A model generated the notes under the pieces. That model searched no databases, had not been told where the DNA came from, and saw only the letters and a program-made list of their open reading frames with translations. A stretch of DNA of 64,000 bases from Pseudovibrio sp000156235 (GTDB lineage: Bacteria > Pseudomonadota > Alphaproteobacteria > Rhizobiales > Stappiaceae), in NCBI RefSeq assembly GCF_000156235.1, contig NZ_DS996813.1:124001-188000 (forward strand), written 5' to 3'. Below, one piece after another: positions 1-8,722 of this stretch. Both the position numbers and the translations under genes were made by a program. How positions within the stretch are numbered: the first letter of the stretch is position 1; the number at the start of each line of letters is the position of its first letter.

Positions 1-489
1 AGTCTTCGCGCAGGCCAGAGCGTAGTCAGGGTTCGCCTTGTAGCCATCAAAGAAGTGCTCGCAGTCGATCATGGCTTCTTTGCCAGCGTCGACGGAGGCT
101 TTGACGGTGTCAGCGATGCTTTCCAGATTTTCTTCGTTGGTGCATTTCAGCGCGATATCGACGTGGTAGTCCCAGCTCTTTGCCACATAGCAGGTGGCGT
201 CAGCTGCGGACTGCAGAACCATCTGCACGCCGGGATCATTGCTGACGGAACGCCCTGCCCGCTTGGTCATGCCAAATGCGGTGAAGATCGCTTTTTGGGT
301 TCTCTTTTCAGAGAAAAACTTTGTGTCTGTGGGGTTCGCGCCCGGGTAGCCGCCTTCAATGTAGTCGACACCCAGTCTTTCCAATAAGTCGGTAATGGCA
401 ATTTTTTCGTCCACGGAGAAATCAATGCCGGAGGTCTGAGCCCCATCGCGCAATGTCGTGTCGAAAAGATACAGACGCTCTTTCGTCAT
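1..489 (-). CDS. cimA: (R)-citramalate synthase / LeuA-family acyltransferase, N-terminal part (cut by window edge)
   Basis: Only the first 163 codons are present, because the gene runs off the left edge. The N-terminus carries the HMG-CoA-lyase-like signature DTTLRDG (residues 10-16), where Arg-Asp bind substrate and metal, followed by EGGYPGANPTD. The spacing and this EGG.PG.NP segment fit citramalate synthase better than 2-isopropylmalate synthase. The enzyme condenses pyruvate with acetyl-CoA for isoleucine synthesis. The start ATG at 489 follows a 212-bp leader containing three hairpins (see findings). LeuA or homocitrate synthase remain possible since the C-terminus is missing. Confidence 0.85.
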   Translation of the reverse strand, partial: MTKERLYLFDTTLRDGAQTSGIDFSVDEKIAITDLLERLGVDYIEGGYPGANPTDTKFFSEKRTQKAIFTAFGMTKRAGRSVSNDPGVQMVLQSAADATCYVAKSWDYHVDIALKCTNEENLESIADTVKASVDAGKEAMIDCEHFFDGYKANPDYALACAKT

Positions 490-701
490 AGTATGCCTAC
501 CCTGCTTATTGTCCTGAGCTTTGCCTCAGGCTCCCCTCATTTGGCGGAGGCTTCCCTGTTGCCTCCGTAGGATCTCTCAAGGCACACACAACGCGCGCCT
601 TGAGAAAACTTAGCAAGCCTAACGGGTTATCCCATTCAGAACCATGGAGCAGACTTCAAGTTTCCTTGTGGTATCTGCTTACTCCAAAGTCTGCTTTTCC
701 G

Positions 702-2153
702 TTAAGCGCAGGACCAGGTGGTTTCGATCTCACCTGTTTCCTTGTTTTTCATGTCTTTGAGCACAATGCCGTCGGCTGCCAGCTCATCGCGGATGCGGTC
801 GCTTTCGGCAAAGTCCTTGACCTTACGGGCTTCCAGACGTTTTGCGATCAGCTCTTCCACCTTTGCCTTCAGCTCAGGGGAGACATCTGCTTCAGCTTTT
901 TCTTCGCTCTGTGCTTTGGAAAATGATTCAAGATCAAAGCCCAAGAACTTGATAGAATTAGCTAATTTCTGTGCAGCGTCTGCATCACCGCCACGTGCAT
1001 CACGGGCGAGCTTATGAAGAGCAGCGAAGGCACGTGGTGTGTTCAGGTCGTCCTTCAGACCTTCCAGAACAGCTTCATCCGGTGTACCATTTTCCTGTGC
1101 GGTGACATCATGCTTCTTCAGCAGGTCTGCCCAGCGGGTGAGCTGCTTTTCGCCTTCTGCCAGACTCTTGAATGTAAAGTCTATTGGCTGGCGATACTGG
1201 GTCTGAAGCAGTGCGTAGCGGATGGCCTGACCAGACCATTTGCGTCCGCCGCCCTCTTCCGTGTCCAGCAGCTGATGAACGGTGAAGAAGTTGCCCAGAG
1301 ACTTGGACATCTTTTCGCCTTCCACCTGCAGGAAGCCGTTATGCAGCCACACGTTTGCCATGGCATGGGTATCATGCGCACACCTGGACTGTGCAATCTC
1401 GTTTTCATGGTGTGGGAAGGTCAGGTCGACCCCGCCACCATGAATATCAAAGACCTTGCCCAGGTGCTTTTCAGACATTGCGGAACATTCGATGTGCCAG
1501 CCCGGACGGCCCGGTGTTTCGATGCCGCATGGGCTTTCCCAACCCGGCTCATCCGCTTTGGATGGCTTCCAGAGTACGAAGTCGGTCGGGTCTTTTTTGT
1601 ATGAGGCCACTTCCACACGGGCACCGGCGACCATCTCGTCCAGTGTTCGGTTGGAGAGCTTTCCGTATTCCGGCATGCTTGGCACGTGGAAGAGAACGTG
1701 TTCGTCCGCGACATAGGCATGACCTTTGTCGACGAGCGTTTCGATCATCACTTTCATCTCTTCGATGTGCTCGGTTGCACGCGGCTCGATGTCCGGAGCC
1801 TGAGCACCCAGCGCTTCCATATCCGCATGGTACTGACCAGCTGTTTTTTCGGTCAGCTCGCGAATGGAAATGCCTTCCCGTGCTGCGCGCTCATTAATTT
1901 TGTCATCCACGTCTGTGATGTTTCGCACATATGTGACATGGTCTTTGCCATAGAGTTGGCGAAGCAGCCTTGCCAAAACGTCAAAAACGACGACGGGGCG
2001 CGCATTACCAATATGGGCGTAGTCATAAACGGTGGGACCACACACATACATGCGCACGTTAGACGCATCCATTGGCACAAAAGCTTCTTTTGTGCGTGTC
2101 AAAGTATTGGTGAGCAGAAGTCCCTTTTCGCCTTGGGCTGTGTCTGCGCTCAT
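702..2153 (-). CDS. cysS: cysteine--tRNA ligase
   Basis: A 483-residue class I aminoacyl-tRNA synthetase that charges tRNA-Cys. The HIGH motif reads HIGN (47-50), KMSKS is intact (281-285), and the zinc ligands typical of CysRS are visible: Cys38 in CGPTVYD, Cys223 in IECS, and His248-His249-Glu250 in PHHE. Length is in the usual range. It lies upstream of cimA on the same strand, separated by 212 bp, and is divergent from the L,D-transpeptidase gene. Confidence 0.97.
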   Translation of the reverse strand: MSADTAQGEKGLLLTNTLTRTKEAFVPMDASNVRMYVCGPTVYDYAHIGNARPVVVFDVLARLLRQLYGKDHVTYVRNITDVDDKINERAAREGISIRELTEKTAGQYHADMEALGAQAPDIEPRATEHIEEMKVMIETLVDKGHAYVADEHVLFHVPSMPEYGKLSNRTLDEMVAGARVEVASYKKDPTDFVLWKPSKADEPGWESPCGIETPGRPGWHIECSAMSEKHLGKVFDIHGGGVDLTFPHHENEIAQSRCAHDTHAMANVWLHNGFLQVEGEKMSKSLGNFFTVHQLLDTEEGGGRKWSGQAIRYALLQTQYRQPIDFTFKSLAEGEKQLTRWADLLKKHDVTAQENGTPDEAVLEGLKDDLNTPRAFAALHKLARDARGGDADAAQKLANSIKFLGFDLESFSKAQSEEKAEADVSPELKAKVEELIAKRLEARKVKDFAESDRIRDELAADGIVLKDMKNKETGEIETTWSCA

Positions 2154-2431
2154 AGTGGTTCGTCTCCTGGCCAGCTGGCCGGGCGTTCATCTCACGCAGA
2201 AAATAGGCAGGATAGAACGGCCACAGCCAGCGTTGTCGCTAGCTGCAAATAATGATGGTGCAAGAAGAAGTGTGCATCGCCGTTTTCATATGTTGCTTTT
2301 CGCTGATTGTGGCTTACAGGTCAAGTCTTAGTCTCACCGGATCACCCACATTTCTAACTAAGTTAAATACAAAATTTCTACCCGAAGATGCAATTCTAAG
2401 GGAAAGCCAAGAAAAAACAGGGAAGTTACAC

Positions 2432-4309
2432 GTGTCTCACAAGAGTATCTGTGCCACCATTCTCGCTGCAAGTCTGATTGGAATGATCTCGCCATCAAGT
2501 GCGACCAGTAATGCAACTTCCTCCGAGCGACTTATAGACCCGCTGAATTTCAACGAAGATCCGGCGGCCCTGCCTGACCTGCCCGCACCGGAAGACCTCT
2601 CCCCGCCTGTGATTGAGCCGCTGGTGATGCCAGAGAGTGAACCGCAGGCCCCTCCTCTGACTGGCCCTGCCGGTCAGGTGGCCAAACCAACGGGCTCCGA
2701 ACTTTCTGAGTTGGAGCAGACCATCCGGGATCTGATCTTTTCTGAAGCGGATATCCAAAAGGCTGGCTTCAGCCCCAAGCAGGTTGACGCCTTGGCGGAG
2801 GCTTACGCTTTGCGCAAGTTCCGGCCTGTGTGGTTTGAGGATCAGTCACTAACGCCGCTGGCCAACCGTCTGGTCACTGAGATTCGTAAGGCACCGGCCC
2901 ATGGGCTTGATCCGCAAGCCTATGGTGTCCGTCAGCTCGCCTCCATTCTGGCCGTCATGGAAGCGTCCAACGCCACTGCAACCCTTCATGAGATTGCGGT
3001 TGTCGAGTTGCAGCTGACCCGTGCCTTTGCCACATATGGCGCTCACATTGCTGGCGGTGTTGTACGGCCAACCAAGGTGCTGAAAAACGTATTCATCTCA
3101 CCTCAGGTGCCAAAGCTGAACGACATGCTTACCCAGATGGAAGAAACGCGCTCATTGGCGCAGTTCTTCGACGGGCTGGAGCCGGAAGCGCCTTCCTACG
3201 ATATTTTGAAGGATCAGCTGGCCCGCTATAACGCGGCGCTGACTTCTGATTATCCCGTTTACATTGAAGATGGCCCAAGCATCCGGCTCGGTGATACAGG
3301 AGGCCGCGTGGCTCAGCTGGAAAAGCGCCTTCAGGCGGAAGGCTATGCGCCTTACTATTCCGACTACACGGGCACCAGTGAAACTGAGGTGCCACCAACC
3401 TTTTACAATGATGACATGGTTGAGCTGGTCAAGGACTTCCAGAAGCGCCATGGCCTGACGGTCGATGGCGTTGTTGGCAAGAAGACACGGGCCGCGCTCA
3501 ATGCTTCCCTGGAGGATCGCCGCAATCAGATTCTCGTCAATCTGGAGCGCATGCGCTGGGATGATCCTCTGCCATCAGGTCGCTATGTGAAGGTGAACGT
3601 AGCGGAACAAATGGTACGGGTGATGGAAGGCACGGATGTGCTTTATGAAACCCGCAGCGTGGTGGGCAAGCCGCGCAATGCGACACCGCTGTTTTCCGAT
3701 ACCTTTGAGTACGCCGAGATCAACCCGACCTGGGGTGTTCCGTGGTCCATTGCGACCAACGAGTATCTGCCGAAACTCCGCAAGAATGCTTCTGCCCTCT
3801 CCGGTACCGGCATCAACGTTTACAAGAACGGCAAACGAGTTGATCCCACCGCGATCAACTGGAGCAATGTGAGCAAGCGTAAGTTTGGGTATCAGCTGCG
3901 CCAGAAGGCTGGCCGGAAGAATGCGCTGGGTGCGGTGAAGTACATGTTCCCGAACAAGCACAACATCTATCTGCACGACACGCCGTCCAAACGCTTGTTC
4001 AACAAAGATCAACGTGCGTTCAGTCATGGCTGTATTCGTGTGCAGGATCCATTCACTTTCGGCGAGGTGTTGCTTTCTGGCTCCGGCCACAGCCGTGCAA
4101 AGATGGAAAAGCTGCGTGCGCGTGGCAAGACAGTACGCCTGAAGCTGACGGAGACGGTGCCAGTGCATCTGCGCTATTACACTGCCTTTGCCGGTGTTGA
4201 TGGGGAGCTGCAGTTCCGGGAAGACATCTACAAGCAGGACAAAGCTATTTTAGAAGCGCTTTTGACCTCGCAAGATGCATTCAAAATGAAGATGGCCTCC
4301 ACCTACTGA
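2432..4309 (+). CDS. L,D-transpeptidase of the YcbB/LdtD type
   Basis: A secreted peptidoglycan cross-linking enzyme making 3-3 bonds between stem peptides. I place the start at the GTG at 2432 (625 residues), because it follows a GGGAAG ribosome site and begins a signal peptide (lysine, then ILAASLIGMI). A longer frame reaches back to 2252, but its first 60 residues are not signal-like. A Pro-rich linker is followed by a helical YcbB-type scaffold region, a peptidoglycan-binding repeat (SIRLGDTGG to KTRAAL) and the YkuD catalytic domain. The catalytic motif is SHGCIRV, with nucleophile Cys534. Confidence 0.93.
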   Translation: MSHKSICATILAASLIGMISPSSATSNATSSERLIDPLNFNEDPAALPDLPAPEDLSPPVIEPLVMPESEPQAPPLTGPAGQVAKPTGSELSELEQTIRDLIFSEADIQKAGFSPKQVDALAEAYALRKFRPVWFEDQSLTPLANRLVTEIRKAPAHGLDPQAYGVRQLASILAVMEASNATATLHEIAVVELQLTRAFATYGAHIAGGVVRPTKVLKNVFISPQVPKLNDMLTQMEETRSLAQFFDGLEPEAPSYDILKDQLARYNAALTSDYPVYIEDGPSIRLGDTGGRVAQLEKRLQAEGYAPYYSDYTGTSETEVPPTFYNDDMVELVKDFQKRHGLTVDGVVGKKTRAALNASLEDRRNQILVNLERMRWDDPLPSGRYVKVNVAEQMVRVMEGTDVLYETRSVVGKPRNATPLFSDTFEYAEINPTWGVPWSIATNEYLPKLRKNASALSGTGINVYKNGKRVDPTAINWSNVSKRKFGYQLRQKAGRKNALGAVKYMFPNKHNIYLHDTPSKRLFNKDQRAFSHGCIRVQDPFTFGEVLLSGSGHSRAKMEKLRARGKTVRLKLTETVPVHLRYYTAFAGVDGELQFREDIYKQDKAILEALLTSQDAFKMKMASTY

Positions 4310-4433
4310 TCTGATCGCACTGCGCAAATTGCCACGCTCCTTCTCAGGGTATGGTTAATAGTGCATATTTGAATTAACTGTGCTAATATATCCGACATAG
4401 AGCTGCGTTTCATAATTCAAACGGGGGTTGATT

Positions 4434-4529
4434 ATGCTGAAGCAGGCTATGGGAGCTATGATTGTGGCTAGTGTGATCTCGAGCCCGATCATTTTCCTTG
4501 CGGTTTACCTGTTTATGAACTCTGCATGA
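4434..4529 (+). CDS. 31-residue single-helix membrane peptide, unknown function
   Basis: This very short frame starts with ATG seven bases after a GGGGG ribosome site and encodes 31 residues. Two or three polar residues at the N-terminus (MLKQ) are followed by one hydrophobic helix (IVASVISSPIIFLAVYLFM). The stop is about 55 bp before an intrinsic terminator at 4585-4613. The RBS, the helix and the terminator together argue for a real small gene. I do not recognise the family, and no partner is obvious from context. Confidence 0.55.
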   Translation: MLKQAMGAMIVASVISSPIIFLAVYLFMNSA

Positions 4530-4584
4530 GTTCCAGCCCATCTCTTCAGATGGTCCAGACAAAAGTGTGAGTTCCCGAAAATTT

Positions 4585-4613
4585 AAAGGCGGCGTTCTGC
4601 GCTGCCTTTTTCT
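4585..4613 (+). terminator. intrinsic terminator after the 31-residue ORF
   Basis: A 10-bp stem (AAAGGCGGCG / CGCTGCCTTT, one G-U pair) with a 5-nt loop is followed by a run of T. It closes the short membrane-peptide transcript and possibly the L,D-transpeptidase transcript. Confidence 0.8.
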
Positions 4614-4756
4614 TTGCCTGAATTTCACTCATCTAAACTGGTTAATTGGGCAAGCTGGCAGCTTTGTGTTTCTGGCGAGGTGATGTTGTGGGGGCTGTGG
4701 TGCTTTTGTGAGATCGGCACTGATTGTGCTTCAAGAGGAGTGACTTCTGCTGTTAA

Positions 4757-5034
4757 ACCGGACGGAGCAAAGTTGATATCCGGCGTCCAGTGGAGAGGTT
4801 CTAGTGTGTGGCTCTGGGTCCCGCATCGCGCTGCGCTTGTGCGGGATGACGGCGCGGGCGAGCATCTCTTGCCGTCATGCCGGACGGAGCGAAGCGGAGA
4901 TCCGGTATCCAATGGAGAGGTTCTAGTGTGTGGCTCTGGCTCCCGCATCGCGCTGCGTTTGTGCGGGATGAAGGCGTGGGCGAGCACCTCTTGCCGTCAT
5001 GCCGGACGGAGCGAAGCGGAGATCCGGTATCCAG
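4757..5034 (+). repeat. 122-bp REP-like tandem repeat, short block (about 2.3 units)
   Basis: This is the same repeat as the large array at 6475-7494, in the same orientation, on the other side of the serine-hydrolase gene. Each unit holds one palindrome starting CCGTCATGCCGGAC and a second, inverted copy ending TGCGGGATGACGG. Open frames here are by-products of the repeat. Confidence 0.9.
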
Positions 5035-5102
5035 CACAACACCTGCAGAGATTAGCAAATGAGATCCAGGTTCCCACTTTTCAGCAATACGCTTTAGCTG
5101 CT

Positions 5103-6314
5103 TTACTCCCGTGCGGCCACGATCAGCGACATCAGCTGCGTGAACTCACGCTTCGTGGTGAAACGGTGCTCGATACAATACTCAGTTTCACGGGCAGCAC
5201 GTTTAAGACATGAGAAAATAAGCTGCTCGATCGCCGCTTCTCCGGTTATATTTTCACTGCTGATCAATGGGATGAACCGCTTCAGGAACTCAGTGGTGTC
5301 TGATTGATGGACCACAACCGTGTTCCATTCAGGGATCACCATGAGAGCCTGATTTCCCAGACCCCATGCCCAGAAAGTCCCCTCAGGCAGACCAGTCTCC
5401 TTTGCAGGTATCCACCACAGATAGCCGTGCCCCATTCGCAGTCCGCCATAGCCCGTTTCAGCAAAATCCTCTGTGATGAGACTTGTCCAGTTTTCTACAA
5501 GAACGTGTTGTCCGTCTGCAACTCCATGATTGAGATAGAGGCTCCCAACACGAGCAAGGTCACGTGCAGACATTTTGAACATTGCTGCCTTATGTTCAGA
5601 CTTTTGAGGATCAAACACATACGACACGGCGGAACGATCAAAATCCTGCATTCCAACTGGTTTTGCTATCCCGTCCTCGAAAGCTGCCCCAACCTCGGAG
5701 CCCGTTGCATTTTCGAAGACCGTCGTCAGGGTGTTGTAATCCCAGTTGTTGTAAGCCCAAATGGTACCAGGCTGGTTCTCTGCATGCCCCAACCGCTTGT
5801 CGATTTCCTCTTCAAGACTACCCGATGCAGCTGCCGGGTGATTAATGCCTGAAACACTTTGCAGCAAGTGGCGAACGGTTGTCTCTCGCTGTAAATCCGT
5901 CAGCGAAACCGGGGCGTCATCAATACTGAGTTCCATAAGCGTTGCATCTAGGCGCAAATGATTTTCGGGCAAAGCGAGGTGCTGGCCAATAACAGCACTC
6001 AAAAGAGATTTTCTGATTGAATGGACATTGTAGGGTTTTGAAAGGTCACCCAATGTCCCAACCCTTTGGCCATCAGTGATGATCATAAAGGTATCGGTGC
6101 TCAGGCTGGCAGCATAGTTGAAAACCGCATCCAACCCCTTGGGATCCCACCCCAAACTCTTGATCTTAGATGCATCAAGTCGGGTCATGCCCAAATCCCG
6201 AGAGGGTTGAGTTTGACGTGCTAGTCCACGTTCTCCGGTCTGGATGAGATAAGTCAGAAGGGATGCTGCGATCGTGACAAAGACGAGCGCAACTAAGAGA
6301 TATCGGCGTTTCAT
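5103..6314 (-). CDS. class C beta-lactamase-like serine hydrolase, membrane-anchored
   Basis: 403 residues from the ATG at 6314, which has GAGG nine bases upstream; a further in-frame ATG at 6329 lacks a ribosome site. The N-terminus is a basic stretch and one transmembrane helix (YLLVALVFVTIAASLLTYL), so the enzyme is anchored facing the periplasm. The SxxK nucleophile motif is SIRK, and the second motif is a Tyr-x-Asn within WAYNNWDYN. This family covers penicillin-binding-like esterases and peptidases; the substrate is unknown and it need not confer resistance. It sits alone between two blocks of the 122-bp repeat. Confidence 0.85.
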   Translation of the reverse strand: MKRRYLLVALVFVTIAASLLTYLIQTGERGLARQTQPSRDLGMTRLDASKIKSLGWDPKGLDAVFNYAASLSTDTFMIITDGQRVGTLGDLSKPYNVHSIRKSLLSAVIGQHLALPENHLRLDATLMELSIDDAPVSLTDLQRETTVRHLLQSVSGINHPAAASGSLEEEIDKRLGHAENQPGTIWAYNNWDYNTLTTVFENATGSEVGAAFEDGIAKPVGMQDFDRSAVSYVFDPQKSEHKAAMFKMSARDLARVGSLYLNHGVADGQHVLVENWTSLITEDFAETGYGGLRMGHGYLWWIPAKETGLPEGTFWAWGLGNQALMVIPEWNTVVVHQSDTTEFLKRFIPLISSENITGEAAIEQLIFSCLKRAARETEYCIEHRFTTKREFTQLMSLIVAARE

Positions 6315-6474
6315 GCGAAGTAGCCTCATAAAAATTCAGTTTTGAAAATGAAAAAATCCAGGAGGGCCCGAGAGCTATAATCCTAAATATGAAGCACACT
6401 TATTCAAAATGAAAATTTATTAGTCATCGACACGACGCTCCATCACTCAAGGCTATACTGGTTGTTGGGTTCAG

Positions 6475-7494
6475 GTCTCTGCATCGCGCTGTGCTTACGT
6501 GGGATGACGTTATGGGGTGGTGCTTCTTGCCGTCATGCCGGACGGAGTAAAGCGGAGATCCGATATCCAGTGGAGAGGTTCTAGTGTGTAGCTCTGGGTC
6601 CCGCATCGCGCTGCGCTTGTGCGGGATGACGGCGTAGGGTGATGCTTCTCGCCGTCATGCCGGACGGAGCGAAGCGGAGATCTGGTATCCAGTAGAGAGG
6701 TTCTAGTGTGTGGCTCTGGGTCCCGCATCGCGCTGCGCTTGTAAAGGGTGACGGTATCGTGCTTCTTGCCGTCATGCCGGGCGGAGCAAAGCGAAGATCC
6801 GGTATACAGTGGAGAGGTTCTAGTGTGTAGCTCTGGGTCCCGCATCGCGCTGCGCTTCTGCGGGATGACGGCGTGGGGTGGTGTTTCTTGCCGTCATGCC
6901 GGACGGAGCAAAGCGGAGATCCGGTATCCAGCAGAGAGGTTCTAGTGTGTGGCTCTGGGTCCCGCATCGCGCTGCGCTTGTGCGGAATGACGGCGTGGGG
7001 TGGTGTTTCTTGCCGTCATGCCGGACGGAGCAAAGCGGAGATCCGGTATCCAGTGGAGAGGTTCTAGTGTGTGGCACTGGGTCCCGCATCGCGCTGCGCT
7101 TCTGCGGGATGACGGCGTGGGGTGGTGTTTCTTGCCGTCATGCCGGACGGAGCAAAGCGGAGATCCGGTATCCAGCAGAGAGGTTCTAGTGTGTGGCTCT
7201 GGGTCCCGCATCGCGCTGCGCTTGTGCGGAATGACGGCGTGGGGTGGTGTTTCTTGCCGTCATGCCGGACGGAGCAAAGCGGAGATCCGGTATCCAGTGG
7301 AGAGGTTCTAGTGTGTGGCACTGGGTCCCGCATCGCGCTGCGCTTGTGTGGGATGACGGTGTGGGGTGGTGGTTCTTGCCGTCATGCCGGGCAGAGCAAA
7401 GCGGAGATCCGGTATCCAGTGGAGAGGTTCTAGTGTGTGGCTCCGGTTCCCGCATCGCGCTGTGGTCGTGCGCAATGACGGCGTGGGGTGGTGT
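6475..7494 (+). repeat. 122-bp REP/BIME-like tandem array, about 8 units
   Basis: The marker GTTCTAGTGTGT recurs at about 6578, 6700, 6818, 6940, 7062, 7184, 7306 and 7428, so spacing is 122 bp with one 118-bp unit. Each unit contains two copies of a roughly 40-bp palindrome in inverted orientation: CCGTCATGCCGGAC..GATCCGGTATCCAG, and the complement of CCGTCATCCCGCAC..GATGCGGGACCCAG. Spacers of about 26 and 18 bp separate them. Since 122 is not a multiple of three, no frame runs through the array. A near-perfect 244-bp two-unit block (6841-7084 and 7085-7328) shows recent duplication. No RAYT-type transposase is in the window. Confidence 0.93.
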
Positions 7495-7504
7495 GGTGCA
7501 GTGC

Positions 7505-7893
7505 CAAGAAACTTATCCCCCTCACCCAGCACCTGTTTTACTCTCAGTTTGTGCCCACGCATTCGGGCAGGAGTGGACCGTCCATTCCGTGGCGTGGGCG
7601 GGGTTGGGCTGCCGGCATGAGGTAACGTATCGTGTCGGGAGGTCCGGTGAAGCGCCATACCCTATTGAGACCACAGTGGTAGTAGGGAGCTTGGGGTCGT
7701 TCCGGAGGGCGTCCGGTGGTGACAAGAAATTGTCAATGACAGGGAAACCTGTCAGTCGCGTCTGTCTGAGAGGGAGCCCGCGTGTTCATGATAAAAGGCC
7801 CGGGCGAGGCGAACAGCTGATGCCGAAGAAACATTTCTAACAAGTAGCGCAGGCAGAGCCTGTTCGCCTTGCTCCACCCGTGAGAAACGGGAT
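7505..7893 (+). ncRNA. candidate structured RNA, copy A (family unknown)
   Basis: No credible protein frame covers this stretch. It shares ordered blocks with the reverse complement of 24882-25372: a 14-nt block at 7509-7522, GAGGTAACG (7619-7627), GGTCCGGTGAA (7641-7651), ATGCCGAAG (7820-7828) and AGCGCAGG (7846-7853). Hairpins with GAAA loops are GACAA/TTGTC (7721-7734) and TGACAGG/CCTGTCA (7737-7754). A 15-bp helix pairs 7802-7816 with 7860-7874, and a terminal hairpin CCCGT/ACGGG is at 7877-7891. G-U pairs and GNRA loops favour the + strand. Function and boundaries are unknown. Confidence 0.55.
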
Positions 7894-7894
7894 C

Positions 7895-7930
7895 CTCAAA
7901 CACAAACACCGCCGGGATAGCCCAGCGGTG
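7895..7930 (-). terminator. probable terminator after creA
   Basis: On the minus strand a CACCGC..GCGGTG hairpin with an inner GGG/CCC stem (7907-7930) is followed by a T-rich tail (TGTTTGTGTTTG). It lies 60 bp beyond the creA stop. Confidence 0.6.
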
Positions 7931-7992
7931 CTAAAATTGCTTGTGCAGTGGATTCTACTTGGAAGACCGGTGGCGCTCTTCTGGAGCGCGAT

Positions 7993-8532
7993 TTAGTCGT
8001 CCAGATAGTCAGCGCATTTTTCTGGCACCTGATCGCCCCACGGCATGATTGGCACGGTTGAGGTGGAGTTCTTCGGGCTGCCTTCAACCAGTTTGTCGGA
8101 GTAGACGAGATAGACCAGCACGTTGCGTTTGGTGTCACAACCGCGGACGATGCGCATTTTCTTGAAGAACAGCGAGCGGCTTTGACGATAGACTTCATCG
8201 CCCTGCTCAAACTTGCTCTTGAACTTGATTGGTCCGACCTGACGGCAGGCCAGAGAGACGTCAGAGGTTTCCTCTTCCAGTCCGAGCCAGCCTGAGAAGC
8301 CGCCCTTTTCCGGCACGGTAAAGTGACAGGCCACGCCCTCCACTTCCGGGTCATCCAGCGCGTAGGTGGCCAGTTTGTGGTCCGGGCTCAGAAACTTCCA
8401 GACCGTGGATTTTTTGAAGATCAGGTCCGGGTCCTGTGCCTGCGCAGCTGTACCGAGCATGCTTAAGGTTACACCAAGTGCCACAGTTACGGTGCTCACC
8501 ATTTTCAGGACTGACTTGCCAAGCGCAGACAT
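7993..8532 (-). CDS. creA: CreA family protein
   Basis: A 179-residue exported protein of the CreA family, conserved in proteobacteria with no settled biochemical role. I use the ATG at 8532, eight bases after a strong GGAGGGGAG site; a TTG two codons upstream is possible but less likely. The signal peptide ends near AAQAQD. The CreA core follows (VWKFLSPDHKLATYALDDPEVEGVACHFT), with the characteristic paired Cys in ..VSLACRQVGPI and RGCDTKRN. It is a single gene between a terminator and a divergent DUF2865 gene. Confidence 0.92.
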   Translation of the reverse strand: MSALGKSVLKMVSTVTVALGVTLSMLGTAAQAQDPDLIFKKSTVWKFLSPDHKLATYALDDPEVEGVACHFTVPEKGGFSGWLGLEEETSDVSLACRQVGPIKFKSKFEQGDEVYRQSRSLFFKKMRIVRGCDTKRNVLVYLVYSDKLVEGSPKNSTSTVPIMPWGDQVPEKCADYLDD

Positions 8533-8722
8533 CTGCAAAGCTCCCCTCCATCACAAAAGATCAAATCAATTCACTCTCGATATAAGATGTTTTTCGGCAA
8601 CTACCAGCAAGAGAAGAAGAGATTTTTTCAAAACCATCCAGAATCCGTTGGTTTTGCCCCAATAAGGCCATAGAATAGCTTATCTGTAGAAACCTCTCTG
8701 ACTAAACGTAAAATTGCGGGCT

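Noticed and set aside
6510..7455. Many overlapping 60-128 codon frames on both strands in the repeat array
   Set aside because: They recur every 122 bp and in changing frames because 122 is not a multiple of three; they are products of the repeat, have no ribosome sites and resemble no protein.
4757..7494. CRISPR array
   Set aside because: Repeats are 122 bp, tandem and without unique spacers; no cas genes are near.
7641..7660. GGTCCGGTGAA in copy A suggested a cobalamin riboswitch
   Set aside because: The rest of the cobalamin-box consensus is absent, and the conserved 3' part does not fit.
7244..7840. 198-codon frame running from the repeats into copy A
   Set aside because: Its first part is repeat and its second part is the structured element; copy B has no corresponding frame.
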